In this document: positions 1-12,946 of the stretch, one piece after another | Layout of the letters: the number at the start of each line of letters is the position of its first letter | Position numbering within the stretch: the first letter of the stretch is position 1 | Assembly (NCBI GenBank): GCA_008360955.1 | Contig: LUCM01008110.1 | Location: 25,528 to 89,527 of the forward strand | DNA: 64,000 nucleotides | Reading direction: 5' to 3' | Origin: Fasciolopsis buskii | Lineage: Eukaryota; Platyhelminthes; Trematoda; Plagiorchiida; Fasciolidae | The notes under the pieces: model-generated | What the model was told of the DNA's origin: nothing | Seen by the model: the letters and a program-made list of their open reading frames with translations, nothing else | Databases searched by the model: none | Position numbers and translations under genes: made by a program

Positions 1-2331
1 CGTTTGGAATCGCTGATCGACTTCACCCGGTGCACTTGATCGTTGCATGCAGTGTGTTTTGTGTTGGAGTTCTGATTTGTTGGAATGTACACTAACAGGA
101 ATAATAAAGCTGCTTTTTTACCGATGTCATTAACAAGGATGTTTCGACTACGTCTGCATGTGTGAGACTTAGTTTATTTCGCGTGTTCTGGCCTTAAAAG
201 CGATTGAAATTGGACGACATCGTCGCATGCTTTACAGGTAGTTTCACGGGTGAGATTCTTAGAATCAAAATATCCATTGCACCTCCCGACTTCTCCATTG
301 ACTGTAATACGAAATTTCTAGGGCGACGTAGGATACCAAACTGTAGTGAGACAAAATTTTAGTGACAGATTAATTGATTAGGGTTTTTACTGCATATGAG
401 GAAGTTCTAGGGAACTGATAAGCCTGTGCGCCTCATTGAGACTCAGTTCATATGGCTCGTGAAATTTCCCTCTTGTTGATGACTGCATTCCTAAATATAT
501 CAGCTTATATTCTGTAATGCTTTGATAGACATGAAACCGTAATCATGGGCCAGAGATTTCAATCTCTGAACTGACCAGTTGATGAGTTCTTGATTTTCTT
601 CCCTAGAATTTTCCAACATATGCCGAACACATGCAGCACTTTTAGGTTGGAAAGTGCTTCTTCCCAACATCTTCCCCTAGTACTGTAACTTCAGATGGAT
701 AGTTTTTAAAATCTTAAATGTACTCATAGAGTGAAATATATTCAAAGTGCTTGGGCATGTCCAACTTATCCGGATTACCATCGGCGATACTTCTGAGAGT
801 AGGGAACCCATGACTCCAGCGATCGGGCGTAAATGGTAGACCTGAGAGCATGTAGAAATAGATTGGTCTAGTAGCAAACGGATCCATTTTTGTATGTGTA
901 AACTGTGACGCGCCAAACAGTCACAGATTATGTTCAGATATTCGTAAGCAGACTGAACGCTTAAATCGGTTTTTGATTGCAGTATTCCATTCGAAAAGTA
1001 GACACAAATCGCTATCTTCATTTGTGTGTACAATAGGAAATCTACTTTCCCATTTAGATTAGTCAGAATCGTCCTCTGGATCCTGTTCAGCTGTACTGTT
1101 CACTCTGATTGATGAGTAATCGACAAGGCTTATCCAATGATTGAAACCGGTTTAGTCATTGTGCGTCATTGGAACAGTAGTTCCCGTAACACTAGACATT
1201 CGCCTATCTGTATCGAATTCGCGACCCTTTTCCGTAAGAGGTCAGTAGTAACAGATCAGTCCGGTAAGCTAAAAGGTTCCCGTTCGTTCCGAGGCCCGTG
1301 GTGTCGAATTTTGGATGGAAAATACGTAGGTAGGTATCCTACAAAACCGGTAGCGTCATGTGAGGGGAAACAGTGAACATTGGTACCATAATGCCTTTTT
1401 ACAGTTTCTACTTATTATGGAGTTTGCCCGTCTGCAGTTATTCAATTTATGTGCAGCAAAAATCATAAATAAACGGGCAGTACTGTACTGGGGCAGAGGA
1501 ACACCCGTTATCCTCATGTTACTGGGGCTGGTAGACTTATCTTGTGTTCTAATGGTTCAGTCAGCTTTCCAAGGTAGGAATTGTAATATTTGTACTTGTA
1601 ATTAGTATACAGAATTCGGTCGGTCACGGTAACGAGCGGATACGAGTTACCAGTGAGCACTGTATTGGCTTCAACCCACGCCAAGCGAGTGAAGTCAATA
1701 AGAAGACTACAACAGAAGGGCGACAAGTTTGAGCTATATTTATAATTCATGGGTTCATGCACAAGATTGGAAATATTCCGATTGGCGAAATCCATTCTGT
1801 CCACTAACCTTCATGGATTGTTTGGATTTCACGATCGCTTGTCGTTGCGCTTCTCATTGGCTGCTCTCTATGCAGAACAGCATGAAGCTGTGCCGGACCG
1901 CATCACGTGACTTGCACGTAAACTCACCACAGGATCGTCCAGTTTGTTTCGCCCAACGTGGCGATCTCATAGATTGTGCAAGACCAACCGGGAATGAGAA
2001 AAGTAACTGTGAATTGAACAAGATATCTCGATCAGATAGGCAGATAGTAAAATATTGCACATTTTGTACAATATTACATGATCCTTACCTGAGTGATCGG
2101 AAGTCTTTGATTTATGACAGTACACACAATTTAACACTTCTATGAGACTGCCCTATTGTGTTTGTGCCTAATCATATGCTCCGTATTTGGTAGGCAAACC
2201 TTGATCCAAATAGGACAATCAATATGACTTGTTTGTAAGTTTGACATGCGTGACTTTCGACGTGTGTTGAAACCAGTTGAAACATTTTGGAAAACTTTAG
2301 GATATTTTCTGCACAAAGCTGTGAAAACACG
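1..2331. other. Unassigned non-coding stretch
   Basis: I recognise no gene, repeat family or RNA in this stretch. The longest open frame (about 138 codons, plus strand, 1729-2145) has no recognisable motif and overlaps an open frame of similar quality on the other strand. It therefore does not stand out from chance. The stretch may be intron or intergenic DNA. Confidence 0.6.
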
Positions 2332-2525
2332 TACATATATATATATACATGCATACATACGTACATACATAAGTACGGACATACATGCATATTTGCAAAC
2401 ATGCGTGCATACACAAATTCATACGTACATGCATACACACATACACGTGTGCATACACACATACACACTCGCATACTTCTGCGCTTACGCACACACACAC
2501 GCACATACGGATGCTCATGCAAACA
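2332..2525. repeat. Compound CATA/CACA microsatellite
   Basis: This is a run of about 190 bases built from imperfect CATA, CGTA and CACA units, read as TATG/TGTG on the minus strand. Several long reading frames cross it on both strands (Tyr/Thr/His-rich or Cys/Val/Met-rich translations). They exist only because the repeat lacks stop codons, and they are not genes. The unit drifts from mainly ATAC at the left to mainly ACAC at the right, as expected of an ageing compound microsatellite. Confidence 0.9.
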
Positions 2526-2885
2526 TGACAGAAATCACGGGCATGTGCACAGAAAAATTAATGTAAGCATGCAATGGTAGTGGCAATTGTTACTTGTGCG
2601 ATAAACAAAATTACAGACAAGAATCTCACCACAATGAATTTCCGTGATCAACTAAATGAATTTTTCATCCCCATGAATAAACCCCATAATGAGTAATCGG
2701 AGGAAACAGAGATCAAATTTCTGCATGGAATTACACTCATTCGAGGAGTGAAATCTCCTTTATTTTTCTTACCAAAAAAAAGTTCCATTTATTTGTTTAC
2801 GCCAACTTTTGTTGCGCATGTCACCTCGATCTAAAAAAAAAGGATTCATTCAAAACCGCTGTGGTTAAATCTCCTACGTTTTATT
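2526..2885. other. Unassigned non-coding stretch
   Basis: AT-rich sequence with several short A and T runs between a microsatellite and a SINE copy. I see no coding or structural signal. Confidence 0.5.
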
Positions 2886-3090
2886 TCATCTTTTATCTTT
2901 TGCTTCCTTTATTAACGAAACAATAATGTACATCAATTTTCAGGAAGGAGTCCGCGGCCAGCAGAAAGCTGCCAAGTGGAAAAATTGACCGGCGACGGGA
3001 GGATCCGAACCCGCGACCTTCAAGTCGAAACACCACGCGACCTTCAAGTCGAAACACCATGCGACCTTGTCCTTTTGGCCGTTGCCGTCT
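2886..3090 (-). mobile_element. tRNA-like SINE, family A, copy 1
   Basis: On the minus strand this copy has a tRNA-like head followed by a body and a tail rich in AAAGATAAAA, the same plan as eight other copies in the window. The box-B region appears on the plus strand as GGATCCGAACCCGCGACC, close to the RNA polymerase III consensus GGTTCGAnTCC. The tail lies at the low-coordinate end (TTTTATCTTTTGCTTCC on the plus strand). This copy is unusual in carrying a tandem 24-bp duplication inside the head (3013-3036 and 3037-3060). It contains no open frame of its own. The family assignment is by side-by-side comparison within the window; I cannot name it against a database. Confidence 0.85.
3013..3060. 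repeat. 24-bp tandem duplication inside SINE A copy 1
   Basis: Two adjacent 24-bp units beginning GCGACCTTCAAGTCGAAACA differ only at their last base, and a third partial unit follows. The duplication lies between box B and box A of the tRNA-like head. No other family A copy in the window shows it, so it arose in this copy or its direct source. Confidence 0.9.
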
Positions 3091-6000
3091 TGGTCGCGAA
3101 CGGACAACCGATATTAACGCGTAAATGCGAGGGATTCTTAACTGAACCAGTCAAGTTGCAAACCGCTTAGGCAGATCTCTTATTGAAAAATCGATATCAC
3201 ACGACTTTGGGTACAGTGGATAAGGTCGGTTGAAGTGAGGAATTCGGGTACACGATATAACTAACGCTTCGGGTGAGGAGGCCATTGCTATTCTACGGAT
3301 TGCTTACATTAGAGTTGCTAATCCGTACTTACAATGTTACACCGATGGTAGAATCAGTCACCGTTACATTTAGCGGATCGTTTTCAACAAAGAGTTCTGA
3401 ATCGTTTGTTAAGAATACAATAGTTAGTTGGGAAAGCGGATAACCATGATGACGATTTGATTTTCTGGCAACCTGGATGAATATATCCAGGTTCACTCAG
3501 TACATTACAATTAACCAACCGACAAGCAAGTCTGATTTGATGCTCCACGTACCTGATACACTGATTTATCCTTATATAACTTTTCAGGATGTCGTCAATG
3601 CTAGTTCTGCTTGTTTAATTTTGACTACAGTATTTGCAAGGTATTTTGAACTTCAATACCCTTAGTTTATTTTCATTCACAAAGTGAATTTCAGCAAATG
3701 CGTTCCGTAGCAAAACGCAACTGGTTGTGGATAGAAATTCTCACGCTTGCGGTTAGACGACTTTAACCTGTACCTAAGCCAACCGAATTTGCTTGGGCCG
3801 TAACGAAAAGCGGAGGAGGAGTACTGGAAATCAGACACCATGTAAAGTTCCCACGCGTTCTGAATTCCGTACAAACAAGCAAGATACACTCTCCCACAAA
3901 GCGAACAAGGTATGGGGAACATATATTTCCATTCAACTTTCCAACTTGCTCTTATGTCGCCCAAGTATAAGTTCATAATTGGTTGCGACATTCATCGAAT
4001 TAGTGATGAGGTATGTTGCAGTCTGACACTTCTCGAATAGGATTACACAGAAATTTTTGACTGGAATTTTTTTCAAGCTAAAATTAATAACTGGTGCGAT
4101 TGTTACCAACGCTCAAAATAAAACGGATGGTCTCGTTGTTCGCCTGGATGTGTTCCCTGAACAATTGATCTTACCATGGTGTTGAAATTTTCAGCGATTT
4201 GCCAAACATCTTCCGTGAAGACCAAATCCCAATGGAGATTAAGGAACGTTCTATTTGAAATTTTCTTTTTTCTAACTCTCATTCTCACATGATTTATTAT
4301 TTGTGGATATAAAATGATACTATTAACACACAGAACAGCCATAAATGAATAAGATGCACGTGATTCCATGGTACTTTTGGGAGTTATCGTGCACACTAGA
4401 TTTATGACTGACAAAAAAAAATTGTTTGTCTCCCAAGATAGTTTAATGCAATTCGCTTAACAGTTAGCTTTTGTTTTTGCGATTTTTTAGTTGAGATCAG
4501 CAGGTTGTAAAATAGACTGATCCGGACACCATTGACACTCCTAGGTCACTGACGAGTGTGATGGTAACTAATTGTGGTTGACATTTTGCCATTTTGTTCT
4601 TCTCCTAGCAATCCGCGAATTTCTTGTTCTTAACGCAATGCCATAGAACTCCCATAGGCAACAAAGTGTGACATCGTAACCCTTGGCAGTTCATCTGTCC
4701 GTACACTTGCGGAGGTGTGGTGTGTATATCCAGATGCGACTCACGCATTGCCATTAGACAATTCCACACTCGCCGTTTGTTTCACACATCAATTTCTTGA
4801 TAAAGCTCGAAACCAAAAGTTGGAAGGACTTCACTTATTAGACTGGTGACCTTAACGGCTTAAAATGAATCATTGAATGGAAATCCCAAGAGTGATCAAT
4901 GGAAACAACGTTGGACTATCCTGTCAGTTTAAAAAGGATTGGCAATAAATCGCCTGAAACCACTCCCATACTATGACCTGGGATCACTGATGTACGGGCA
5001 CATATTAACACATATACCAGCCCTATTCGAAGGCAATAGACCATGAAAAGACATCAAGATAGTGTCACAAGAACGGTCACACATGCTCATGCAGCTGTAA
5101 AGTAGAGTGGAAAAAAGTTACCAGTTCAGCCTGTTTCCTCACAGACTGGATCCCATGGTATATTGTTTGTAAACTTGGTCACGAACAGCTCAATTCGCCG
5201 AACAAATGAATGAGAAATCGCCAAAAAATGCGACCGGCTGGTTGGTTTTTGTGTTAATCACAACAGTCATAATCACGAAAATATTCACGTGTCTTTGAGG
5301 AACTTTCTCTAGATAATTACTAATCAATTATTCAAATCGATTCGAAATAGACAACAACGGTTCTATTTTCAACTTGTATACGTGTTAATCACAAATCCGA
5401 AGACAAATCGGTGTATCTGACAACTTGAGAAAATATTTGCCGAGCGTGAAATTTTGGATAGGAAGATGAAATGAAGGACTGGAATGAACGATTGCTCCAA
5501 GTTCAGAATCACTGATCGAAATTGTTCTGACAAGAAGAGTAGTTCATTGGCATTAAATAATTTTTCATATGTTGTATTGATTGTTTGTAAATAGTCATTG
5601 TTTAAAAACTAACGATTCATTCAGTTTCGTGACTATTCTGTCTCCGGATTGCTTTTAGTCAGACTTATTATCTTTCGTCGGACCTAACCAGTTGACCTTG
5701 CTTTTCGTCTTATTAGGTATCCATTAGGCGCTAATTTATTCGCAATCGACCTGGATTCGGGACACAACTGCGCCTGAAGTTCAACAACTAATAAATGTAG
5801 TGGTAACAACAAAATGGCAATGCGTTTCTTCTGGCCACGATAGATGTAACTCGAAGTAATATGACAGTGTTTGTATTGACTGGAACAGTCTGAAAATCGA
5901 AAATGGTAACTCCTTCTAGTCGCAACCTATCAAATAGAGAAAACGAAAGTACAATATTTGATGCTGGAAAACAAGTTTACCCTTCATCACAGTCCTTTTT

Positions 6001-6833
6001 TCTGTATATTCAAACTTTATCGGCTGCGTACAAACATATCACACTGATTCCAGTGGTTCAAATATGACCTTATCCTTACAATTACCTTATAAAAGTGCTA
6101 AAATAGATAACAAACCCGGTATTTGTTTCCGAATCTTTATCACCCATTTTGATATGCTAACAATAAATCCTAGTTCGTCATTGGATCGTATGAACCAAAC
6201 TGTCCATGTCAAACCCAATTTGTTTTGCCGATGCACATGTGAAGACTTAGTTACGGGAAGGTTGAGTTTGACCGGAAAAAACAATGATGGTTGACTTCGC
6301 GAGCTAGCGTTATGGAAAATAGTCGATTAGAAGTTTACTGGAAAGAAGTTGCAAAAATTGGAAAAGTGAAACGAACAAAGTATCAGGATGACAGCAGAAT
6401 TTGTACACCCTGAAAAACTAACGTTTCTAAGCTCCCACATGCCGATTCGATTCATCTACATTGCCGCACTAAGAAACATCTTCAGCCGATTGCGTGTTTT
6501 ATTGGTTCGTGAATAACAAATGAATTCAATATTCAACTATATGCAAAATCGAATTAGTTTTCGCCTAGAATATTGTTACTTATCATTGAGAATTAATATG
6601 CGATCTTAATTGTATTAGAAGAATAACCTAAGATCTAGTCACAGGATAGAATTATGAGCAAAAAAACGACTTCCATTGACCGCGAAGATCCGCCCTTTTC
6701 ATTTGGTGTCCGTTAAACGAACTAATTTAGGCACCTCTTACCTCAACATATACGTGCAATGCAGACGAATTGCGGTGTGGGACGACTCAGCTATTTTATG
6801 TGGACAAAGGCCCACGCGAAAGGGTCGTTCGGT

Positions 6834-6837
<4 letters not shown>
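3091..6837. other. Unassigned non-coding stretch
   Basis: About 3.7 kb with only short, mutually overlapping open frames, none longer than about 105 codons and none with a motif I recognise. No repeat family found elsewhere in the window is visible here. Confidence 0.55.
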
Positions 6838-6876
<39 letters not shown>

Positions 6877-6890
6877 ACACACTTACACAC
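6838..6890. repeat. (AC)n microsatellite
   Basis: A nearly pure AC dinucleotide run of about 36 bases, followed by a few interrupted ACAC units. It is likely to vary in length between individuals. Confidence 0.95.
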
Positions 6891-8052
6891 GGGTAAAAAC
6901 GGCTACCATGGTTGGTAGCAGCCATGAATGCGAACCCTAGTCTCATTTCCTGTAATGCACTAGAATGTGCCACGTGACTGTATCGAATTGGATCACTTTA
7001 TTTTCATCTCTCATACTGATGCTATTTCACAGGCCTGTTTACCGCTTGGTTTCGTTCTTGGGCCTGAACTATTTACACCATTCACACTGTACGGAAGGAA
7101 AAGCTACATGTTTTTTTTTACATCGATTTGGCCAACGGATAATTCAATTTATCCCGGACCTACGATACACAGACAAAGGAGATGATGGTATTATTTTTTG
7201 CAATTTTGGCATTTAATTCCAGTCGATATTGTACATCATGCAAGTGGAACAAAGCCGTTCAGTGTATGCGTTGAATGACACGAGGACAAAGAATGAATCC
7301 ATGAGCTACCCAAAACGATTTGGTGTTTGACGGTCGTTCGTAGTGCACTTTTTTCGAACTGCATTGTAGTCAAATTAAATTTATTTTAACAGCCAACCTG
7401 ACTGTCAGTACGAATGATTGGAAAGCTATTTGTACACAAATGCAATTCAATTTTTCCTCATTTGGACCGGATTTTGAATCCACGCGTAGGTATACTATCG
7501 TTTTTGTACAAAATAAAAGACACTATCGACAAAGCGCGGAAACATATTACGCTCACTCAAATAGTGCTGGCCTCGTTTGCCTTTCTCTGGTTCAGTTTCC
7601 ATCTGCGTGCTTTGGGAGTTAACAGTTTAGAATAAAGAAATAAATAAATGAAGAAAAATGGTTATTATCCTCATGCACAGATTAGCTATTCTCACATTCA
7701 TTCTTATTTATTCCAGGTTGTATCTATGACCACAACTCCCAAACATATCCATCCCAACCGAAATCTAATTGAATGACCCCGTAGCAGAATGCCAAAAGTG
7801 TACAGTGTACTTGAAAATCTTGATATAAACATGCAAACCCAGAAGTGATAAGAAAAGAAATACACTTGGACACAAATATTTGGGACCCATGGATAAACAA
7901 GTTTGGATTTGGCGATTCCAGGAAGCGTTTTTCATATTCGTGAAGAAATCGGTTTGATCTTGCTATGGAATGCTTTCGTTGTCTATTGTCTTTGCACACA
8001 TCAATGGGGACGTAAAATAACTTAACTGAGCAACAGCCGTCCGACGTTCTTC
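6891..8052. other. Unassigned non-coding stretch
   Basis: No recognised gene or repeat. The right-hand part carries a minus-strand frame of 177 codons (7724-8257), one of the longest in the window. It has no recognisable domain and runs through a tRNA-like segment (8053-8116), so I do not call it a gene. Confidence 0.5.
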
Positions 8053-8116
8053 GGTCAGGACTCAAATCCAGGAATGACAACTGGTTGAGTCGAACACCTT
8101 GACTACCAGACCATCT
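8053..8116 (-). repeat. tRNA-like sequence, possible SINE head
   Basis: Read on the minus strand, this segment has a box-A-like stretch (TAGTCAAGGTGTTCGACTC) and, about 30 bases later, a box-B-like stretch (GGATTTGAGTCC). Spacing and wording resemble the head of SINE family B at 41.6 and 44.3 kb. The downstream body does not match those copies clearly, so this may be a diverged member, another tRNA-derived SINE, or a chance match. It does not fold convincingly into an intact tRNA. Confidence 0.35.
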
Positions 8117-8868
8117 AAACTGGCCTTCAAAAGTTTGTTTAGAGTCCTGAACTGTCTGACACACTGTGATTAGTCGTGGTAAGAGAGACCAGACAGCTGT
8201 CCAGTACGTGTTTGGGTTTCGGTGTTGAGTTGAGCATTCACAGGGTGAATGAATCAATTAACATTTGTTAGATGAGAAATAGTAGCCGGTGCCAGTTGAA
8301 TACCTTTGGACGGGTCGTAGAACCAGAAACCCAGAAGCGCCTGCGAACAGGTTGATGAAGTTACCTAGCTAAGTATGTAAAGTAAGTACCATGAAGCAAG
8401 TGTGAAATAACAATTGGAACACAGTACCCATATCCAATCCAAAATTGAAAACGGTAAAAGTGTAACAACAGACAATAATTTTCCAATCGCATCAGAGATT
8501 CCTATCGTCTATGACCGCCCACTGATTTAAGGCTGGAATTTCGAATCCCGGTTGGGATGACTGACAGTGTCCCTAACGCACCGCTGACCAGGCTATCTTT
8601 CAACAGTCCTAAAGTCAGCATCACACGGTGAAACCCCTCCTACACGACCACGGACAGTTGTGGGCTCAATGATCAACTTCTAAGGTAGTCGTTTCCCGGA
8701 GGTATTGTAACAAGCAAAATGAATAAATCAAAATATACCCACGTGGGTGTTTCTGTGTGCAATAGTGTGAAGCGCAGATAACAAAACACCTGTTCTAAAT
8801 GGAGTCATGATGGGTTTTTTATCCTCTGCGCCAAATTTGTTACTATGACACGCATACTCGACACAATG
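8117..8868. other. Unassigned non-coding stretch
   Basis: No gene recognised. At 8540-8565 the plus strand reads TTTCGAATCCCGGTTGG, a weak box-B-like motif without a convincing box A. Confidence 0.45.
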
Positions 8869-8962
8869 CAACACATGCATGCACACACGCACACACACGC
8901 ACACATGTATACACGCACGCAATAACGCGCGTGCACGCACGCACACACAGATACACATACAC
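8869..8962. repeat. (CACG/CACA)n microsatellite
   Basis: An imperfect dinucleotide and tetranucleotide run mixing CACA, CACG and ATAC units. The minus-strand frame crossing it gives a Cys/Val/Arg-rich translation that is purely a product of the repeat. Confidence 0.9.
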
Positions 8963-11900
8963 AAAACTTTCGTTCCAGAAAACTGACGTAATTTTGTAAC
9001 GCAATACTAAAACCGGTAGTTACGTAGGTTAGAGATACGATTGGACTTTCGTGCTTATTTCCAAAGGATATTAAACGTGAATATGCAAATTTCGGATCTA
9101 CAATAAAGATTGTGCAAACGCCAAAAGTTCATCATTTTTCTCAATGCCTCACTAAAAGATCATTTGGGCGAACGGGGAAAAGCAAACGATTGGTGCACCA
9201 GGACAGAACAATCATATGATCAGAAAGTTTGTTTGCTACTGCAGTCATTGACATTTACTGTAATCTTTACAGACTGGTTAGCGGTACTGTTCCACGAAAG
9301 CTAAGTTCAAATGAGATGATCATCGAATCGAGCAACTCGCTGATTCACTTTCACGAACTTCGTCCAGAATGAGCTGTGGGGTATTTAAAACAGAATGAAG
9401 TTCGTCCGCCCCACAGTGAACTTTTCACTTTCGTTTTCAAGTGAAATGGTACAGATGGTTAAAAGTCCTGCGAAAGATATGGCGATCGTCAGGGAGATAC
9501 GTTTTCCGAAAGTCATAAGACAACGGTACCAGATGAACTGCGGCCCTCTTCTCTCCAGGATGATGGAGAAATGTTCGCATTGGAGATTAGTCTGACGAAA
9601 AACAGCAAAAATATCTAAGAACTGGTGTAAATCGATGATTATACGAATTATAACGAATTAATTCATATATATATTATTTTATGATCACGTTTCAGGAATT
9701 AGTTTGACAAACATTCTTTTCAGGCTATTCCGGAGCACTATTCCGACTGCAATATGTGTTCCGGTGTGCAGTCTATGATGACGTAAATATGTAACATAAC
9801 TCGAGCCATTACACGGTTCTGTGCAGATCAACTTGAATTACTGGTCTACGATCCATCAGACGTATCCAGTTAGATGATTGATGATCGAAACCGATAGGGA
9901 TAAATTCCACATTCGTTGGGACTTATGCATTCAAAACAATTCGGCGATTCTATCTTTCTGAATTTTGATTCTACTGTCCTTCCTCCACCCGGTTTTTTAA
10001 TTGTCGCGTGCTAGCAACCCAAACGAGAACAGGTTCGTGCAAGCTTACTGGTTGTACAACTTAAATAGGAGTGAACTCGAACCAGAACCAACGAAGGCAA
10101 ACATTTTTATAAATCACTTAGTAAGGTTACACATTTTGTCCACGTGTTTTCCATTGTCGTTTGTCAGCGAAAGTTATTCATTGCTTTCCAACACCATACG
10201 CTCGCCGAGCTTGATATTTGGGTCAAAAACGCATTATAGATTATAGATTTTTGTGTACACAAATGTTACATTTAAACTAGAAACAACAAAAAGCATTTAA
10301 ATTACTTATCTGGTGTAAAGAGCACGCAAGACTGGCAGGAAAAACGCTCATATGCCTTAGTTACCGTTAGTAAGAAATTCAGCGTCCCCTAAAATGTTTC
10401 CGAACGTCATTCGGCAGTGTTTACTTCAAACGTTTCCATTAGAAATTCAATAATTTATCTCGGTTTGTACTGATTTCATATAAATCACAGTATTGTTGGC
10501 TTAATGTTACTATCTTCCACTTGTTGAATTTAGTCACTCTTCCCCACTGGTATCCAAAAGGGGCACACATTAGATATTCTCAAGGCCACTATGGGTGGGT
10601 GCTATCAACCTCGTGCAATTTTCAGCTGGTAAGAATCATTCTCACGGGCACGTCACATCACAATTGAGTTCGAGTGACGAGGGCTTGCAAACATCATATG
10701 AACAAATTTATTATGAATTCTTCTTCGATGTAGCTAGCGCTTCATTACCCCAGTACCAAATGTAAAAATTGACAAGACCAAATATTAACAGTTTCAACAC
10801 AAGAACATGTAACCTGCGTGGCACAGAATACCGATATATTACAAGGTTTGCTTCAAATTGAGACATTCTGCAAAACGTGCCGGAGATTGGCCTGGGATCT
10901 TGACTGTCTGATAAGACTTAGGATGTTCAGGACGTGGAAATCTATTCCGAGTTAGCAATTAGGATGTTTTGTCGTTTTTCGTCAAAACACAAACGAACAG
11001 GTGCATCTACGCACACACACATACATACATACATGCATGCACGTTAGCATGCTCAAACAAGTCTAACGCGAACTGGAAGTGAAAGTTTCATGTTCACACC
11101 TTAAGGTAGTCTGTACTCTTCCGTCTCAACTGATCGGTGGAAAAACTAACTATGGAGAGTGAAGTGACTTTGAAAACACTGTTGGTAAAAGTGGGGAAAG
11201 AAATTTGAAGGTTGGAGTTGCAAACTCAGGAACTCAGAGACTCCGATTCGGGCCAAGTAAAGGTTTTCCTAATTCAATAATTACTAATATAACTAATGGT
11301 GACTTCCTCAGCGTTAATTACTCAGTGACAGAATGTGCTTGAAGATCAATGAAATTGGGGTTCACCCTGATAAGCTGGATTTTATTTATAGTTCAAACTC
11401 ATGCACAGCCCCATCCAATTGGTCCCGTCCTTAGGCTAAGGGTGAAGGGACATCGACTTCTATGTTTGGTTAAACGTGTATAAGGTCAGCCCTGGCTCGC
11501 TGAATGTATCTCTATGCGGGCAAACAAATACGATGTCCAAGGCTTGTTGGATTTCGTTTTGGTCATTGTTCTTCGCAGAAAAATACTACAAGAATCTGCT
11601 GGTGACGGTGAAACGTGGTGAGTGTCGTTTGCCATCCCTATAATGCCACTTCCCCTTTTCGTATTCCATTAACCCGTATGGGTTTGCCAGAACGGATACA
11701 CTAGCCTTGCATTTGGCTACTGGCAGCACAAAGGCTACATATGTGCCCAACAGGTAGAAAATCCCACGTCAGCCGACAGTAGACGATTTGGACGATAAGT
11801 CTGCGAGAGTTAGTGTGTTGTAAACTCCACACAGACGACTGTTTCCTCTTTCCATCACATTTGTTTTGTTTCTCCATAGTTCCGACGGCACAAGTTTTGT

Positions 11901-12304
11901 AAACACTATATATATTTATATATATGCGAATCAACATCAATCAGAGAAAGACGGGAAAGGTTATTTGCTATGGTTACTCCTCGCCGTACTGGATCAGAAA
12001 TGATCACTCATTAAATACAACCACGTTTGCCTTCTGACTTGGAATTTTTATTTTTCTACCATCAACTCAATCTGACAGCCTGCAGAAAATTGTAAAAGTA
12101 GAACCAAAATAAATGTCTCCCCCCCACAATTGCATTGCGTGGCGCGTTCAGTCAAAAAATTCACTCGATTCGCAGGTTGATTTCCGGACGTTTCAAGATT
12201 TTGGTCTTCCTGTCTGTTGTTACCATGTGAGCGATCGTAGACAATGAATTTTCGTTCCAATCCTCAGCTCTGTGCCCCACGCTAGTGTAGTCTATTCGCC
12301 GGAC
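8963..12304. other. Unassigned non-coding stretch with minor simple repeats
   Basis: No gene recognised in about 3.3 kb. Short simple repeats occur at 11011-11042 (CACA then CATA units) and 11906-11926 (TA-rich). Confidence 0.55.
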
Positions 12305-12344
12305 AACACACACAGGCACACACGCACATACGCACACACGCACA
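12305..12344. repeat. (CA)n-rich microsatellite
   Basis: Short imperfect run of ACAC, GCAC and CATA units. Confidence 0.85.
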
Positions 12345-12771
12345 GCACTCCCACATGTCTGAAATCCTCACTTGGGTCATTAGGTTTTTGGCAAATTTCG
12401 CGAGCGACCAAATGACTACTACAGTGATGCCATAAACGTCCATTTTCCATATGACCACATATTTATTAGGTGTTCCGAAACCTCGGAATTCAATGTAATC
12501 ATTTAGTTTGAAACCTGTCGTGAAATTTTGTTAAACCAGGAAAGCTCACCTATTGGAATAAAAAAGTCATACTCAAGAAATCGTCGCTTACACGATGTTT
12601 GACAATAAATTAGGCAACATGCTCCATTTTTTATGCATTTAGTGAAAATGCCCATGTTTAACCACTTCCGGGTCCGGGAATGTAAATTCAGGAATGATTG
12701 AAAATTAGAAAACACGAAACAACTTTTTGATCACTAATTTCCAACTTGGAAAGATGGTTCGATCATTTTTC
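12345..12771. other. Unassigned non-coding stretch
   Basis: No gene, RNA or repeat recognised. Confidence 0.45.
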
Positions 12772-12946
12772 TCTTAAATTTGCTTCCTTTTTTAATAAAG
12801 TAACAATGTACATCAATTTTCGGAGTTGGGGCCGCGGTCAACAGAGGGCTGCCAAGAGGGGAATTCGACCGGCGGTGGGAGGATTCGAACTCGCGACCTC
12901 CATGTTCAAACACCACGCGACCTAATCCGCTTGGCCACCGCCGGCC
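12772..12946 (-). mobile_element. tRNA-like SINE, family A, copy 2
   Basis: The minus strand starts with a GGCCGGCGGTGGCCAAGCGG head (good box A) near 12946. Box B follows; on the plus strand it reads GGATTCGAACTCGCGACC. The body then reads CCCCTCTTGGCAGCCCTCTG, and the element ends in a TTTATTAAAAAAGGAAGCAAA-like tail near 12772. The match to the other copies is continuous over the whole length. It interrupts no recognised gene. Confidence 0.9.

Noticed and set aside
1729..2145. A 138-codon plus-strand open frame
   Set aside because: No motif, and overlapping open frames on the opposite strand; chance is sufficient.
2172..2580. Several open frames of 70-116 codons on both strands
   Set aside because: They run through the CATA/CACA microsatellite; their residues are repeat products.
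7724..8257. A 177-codon minus-strand open frame
   Set aside because: No recognisable domain, and it passes through a tRNA-like segment; not enough to call a gene.
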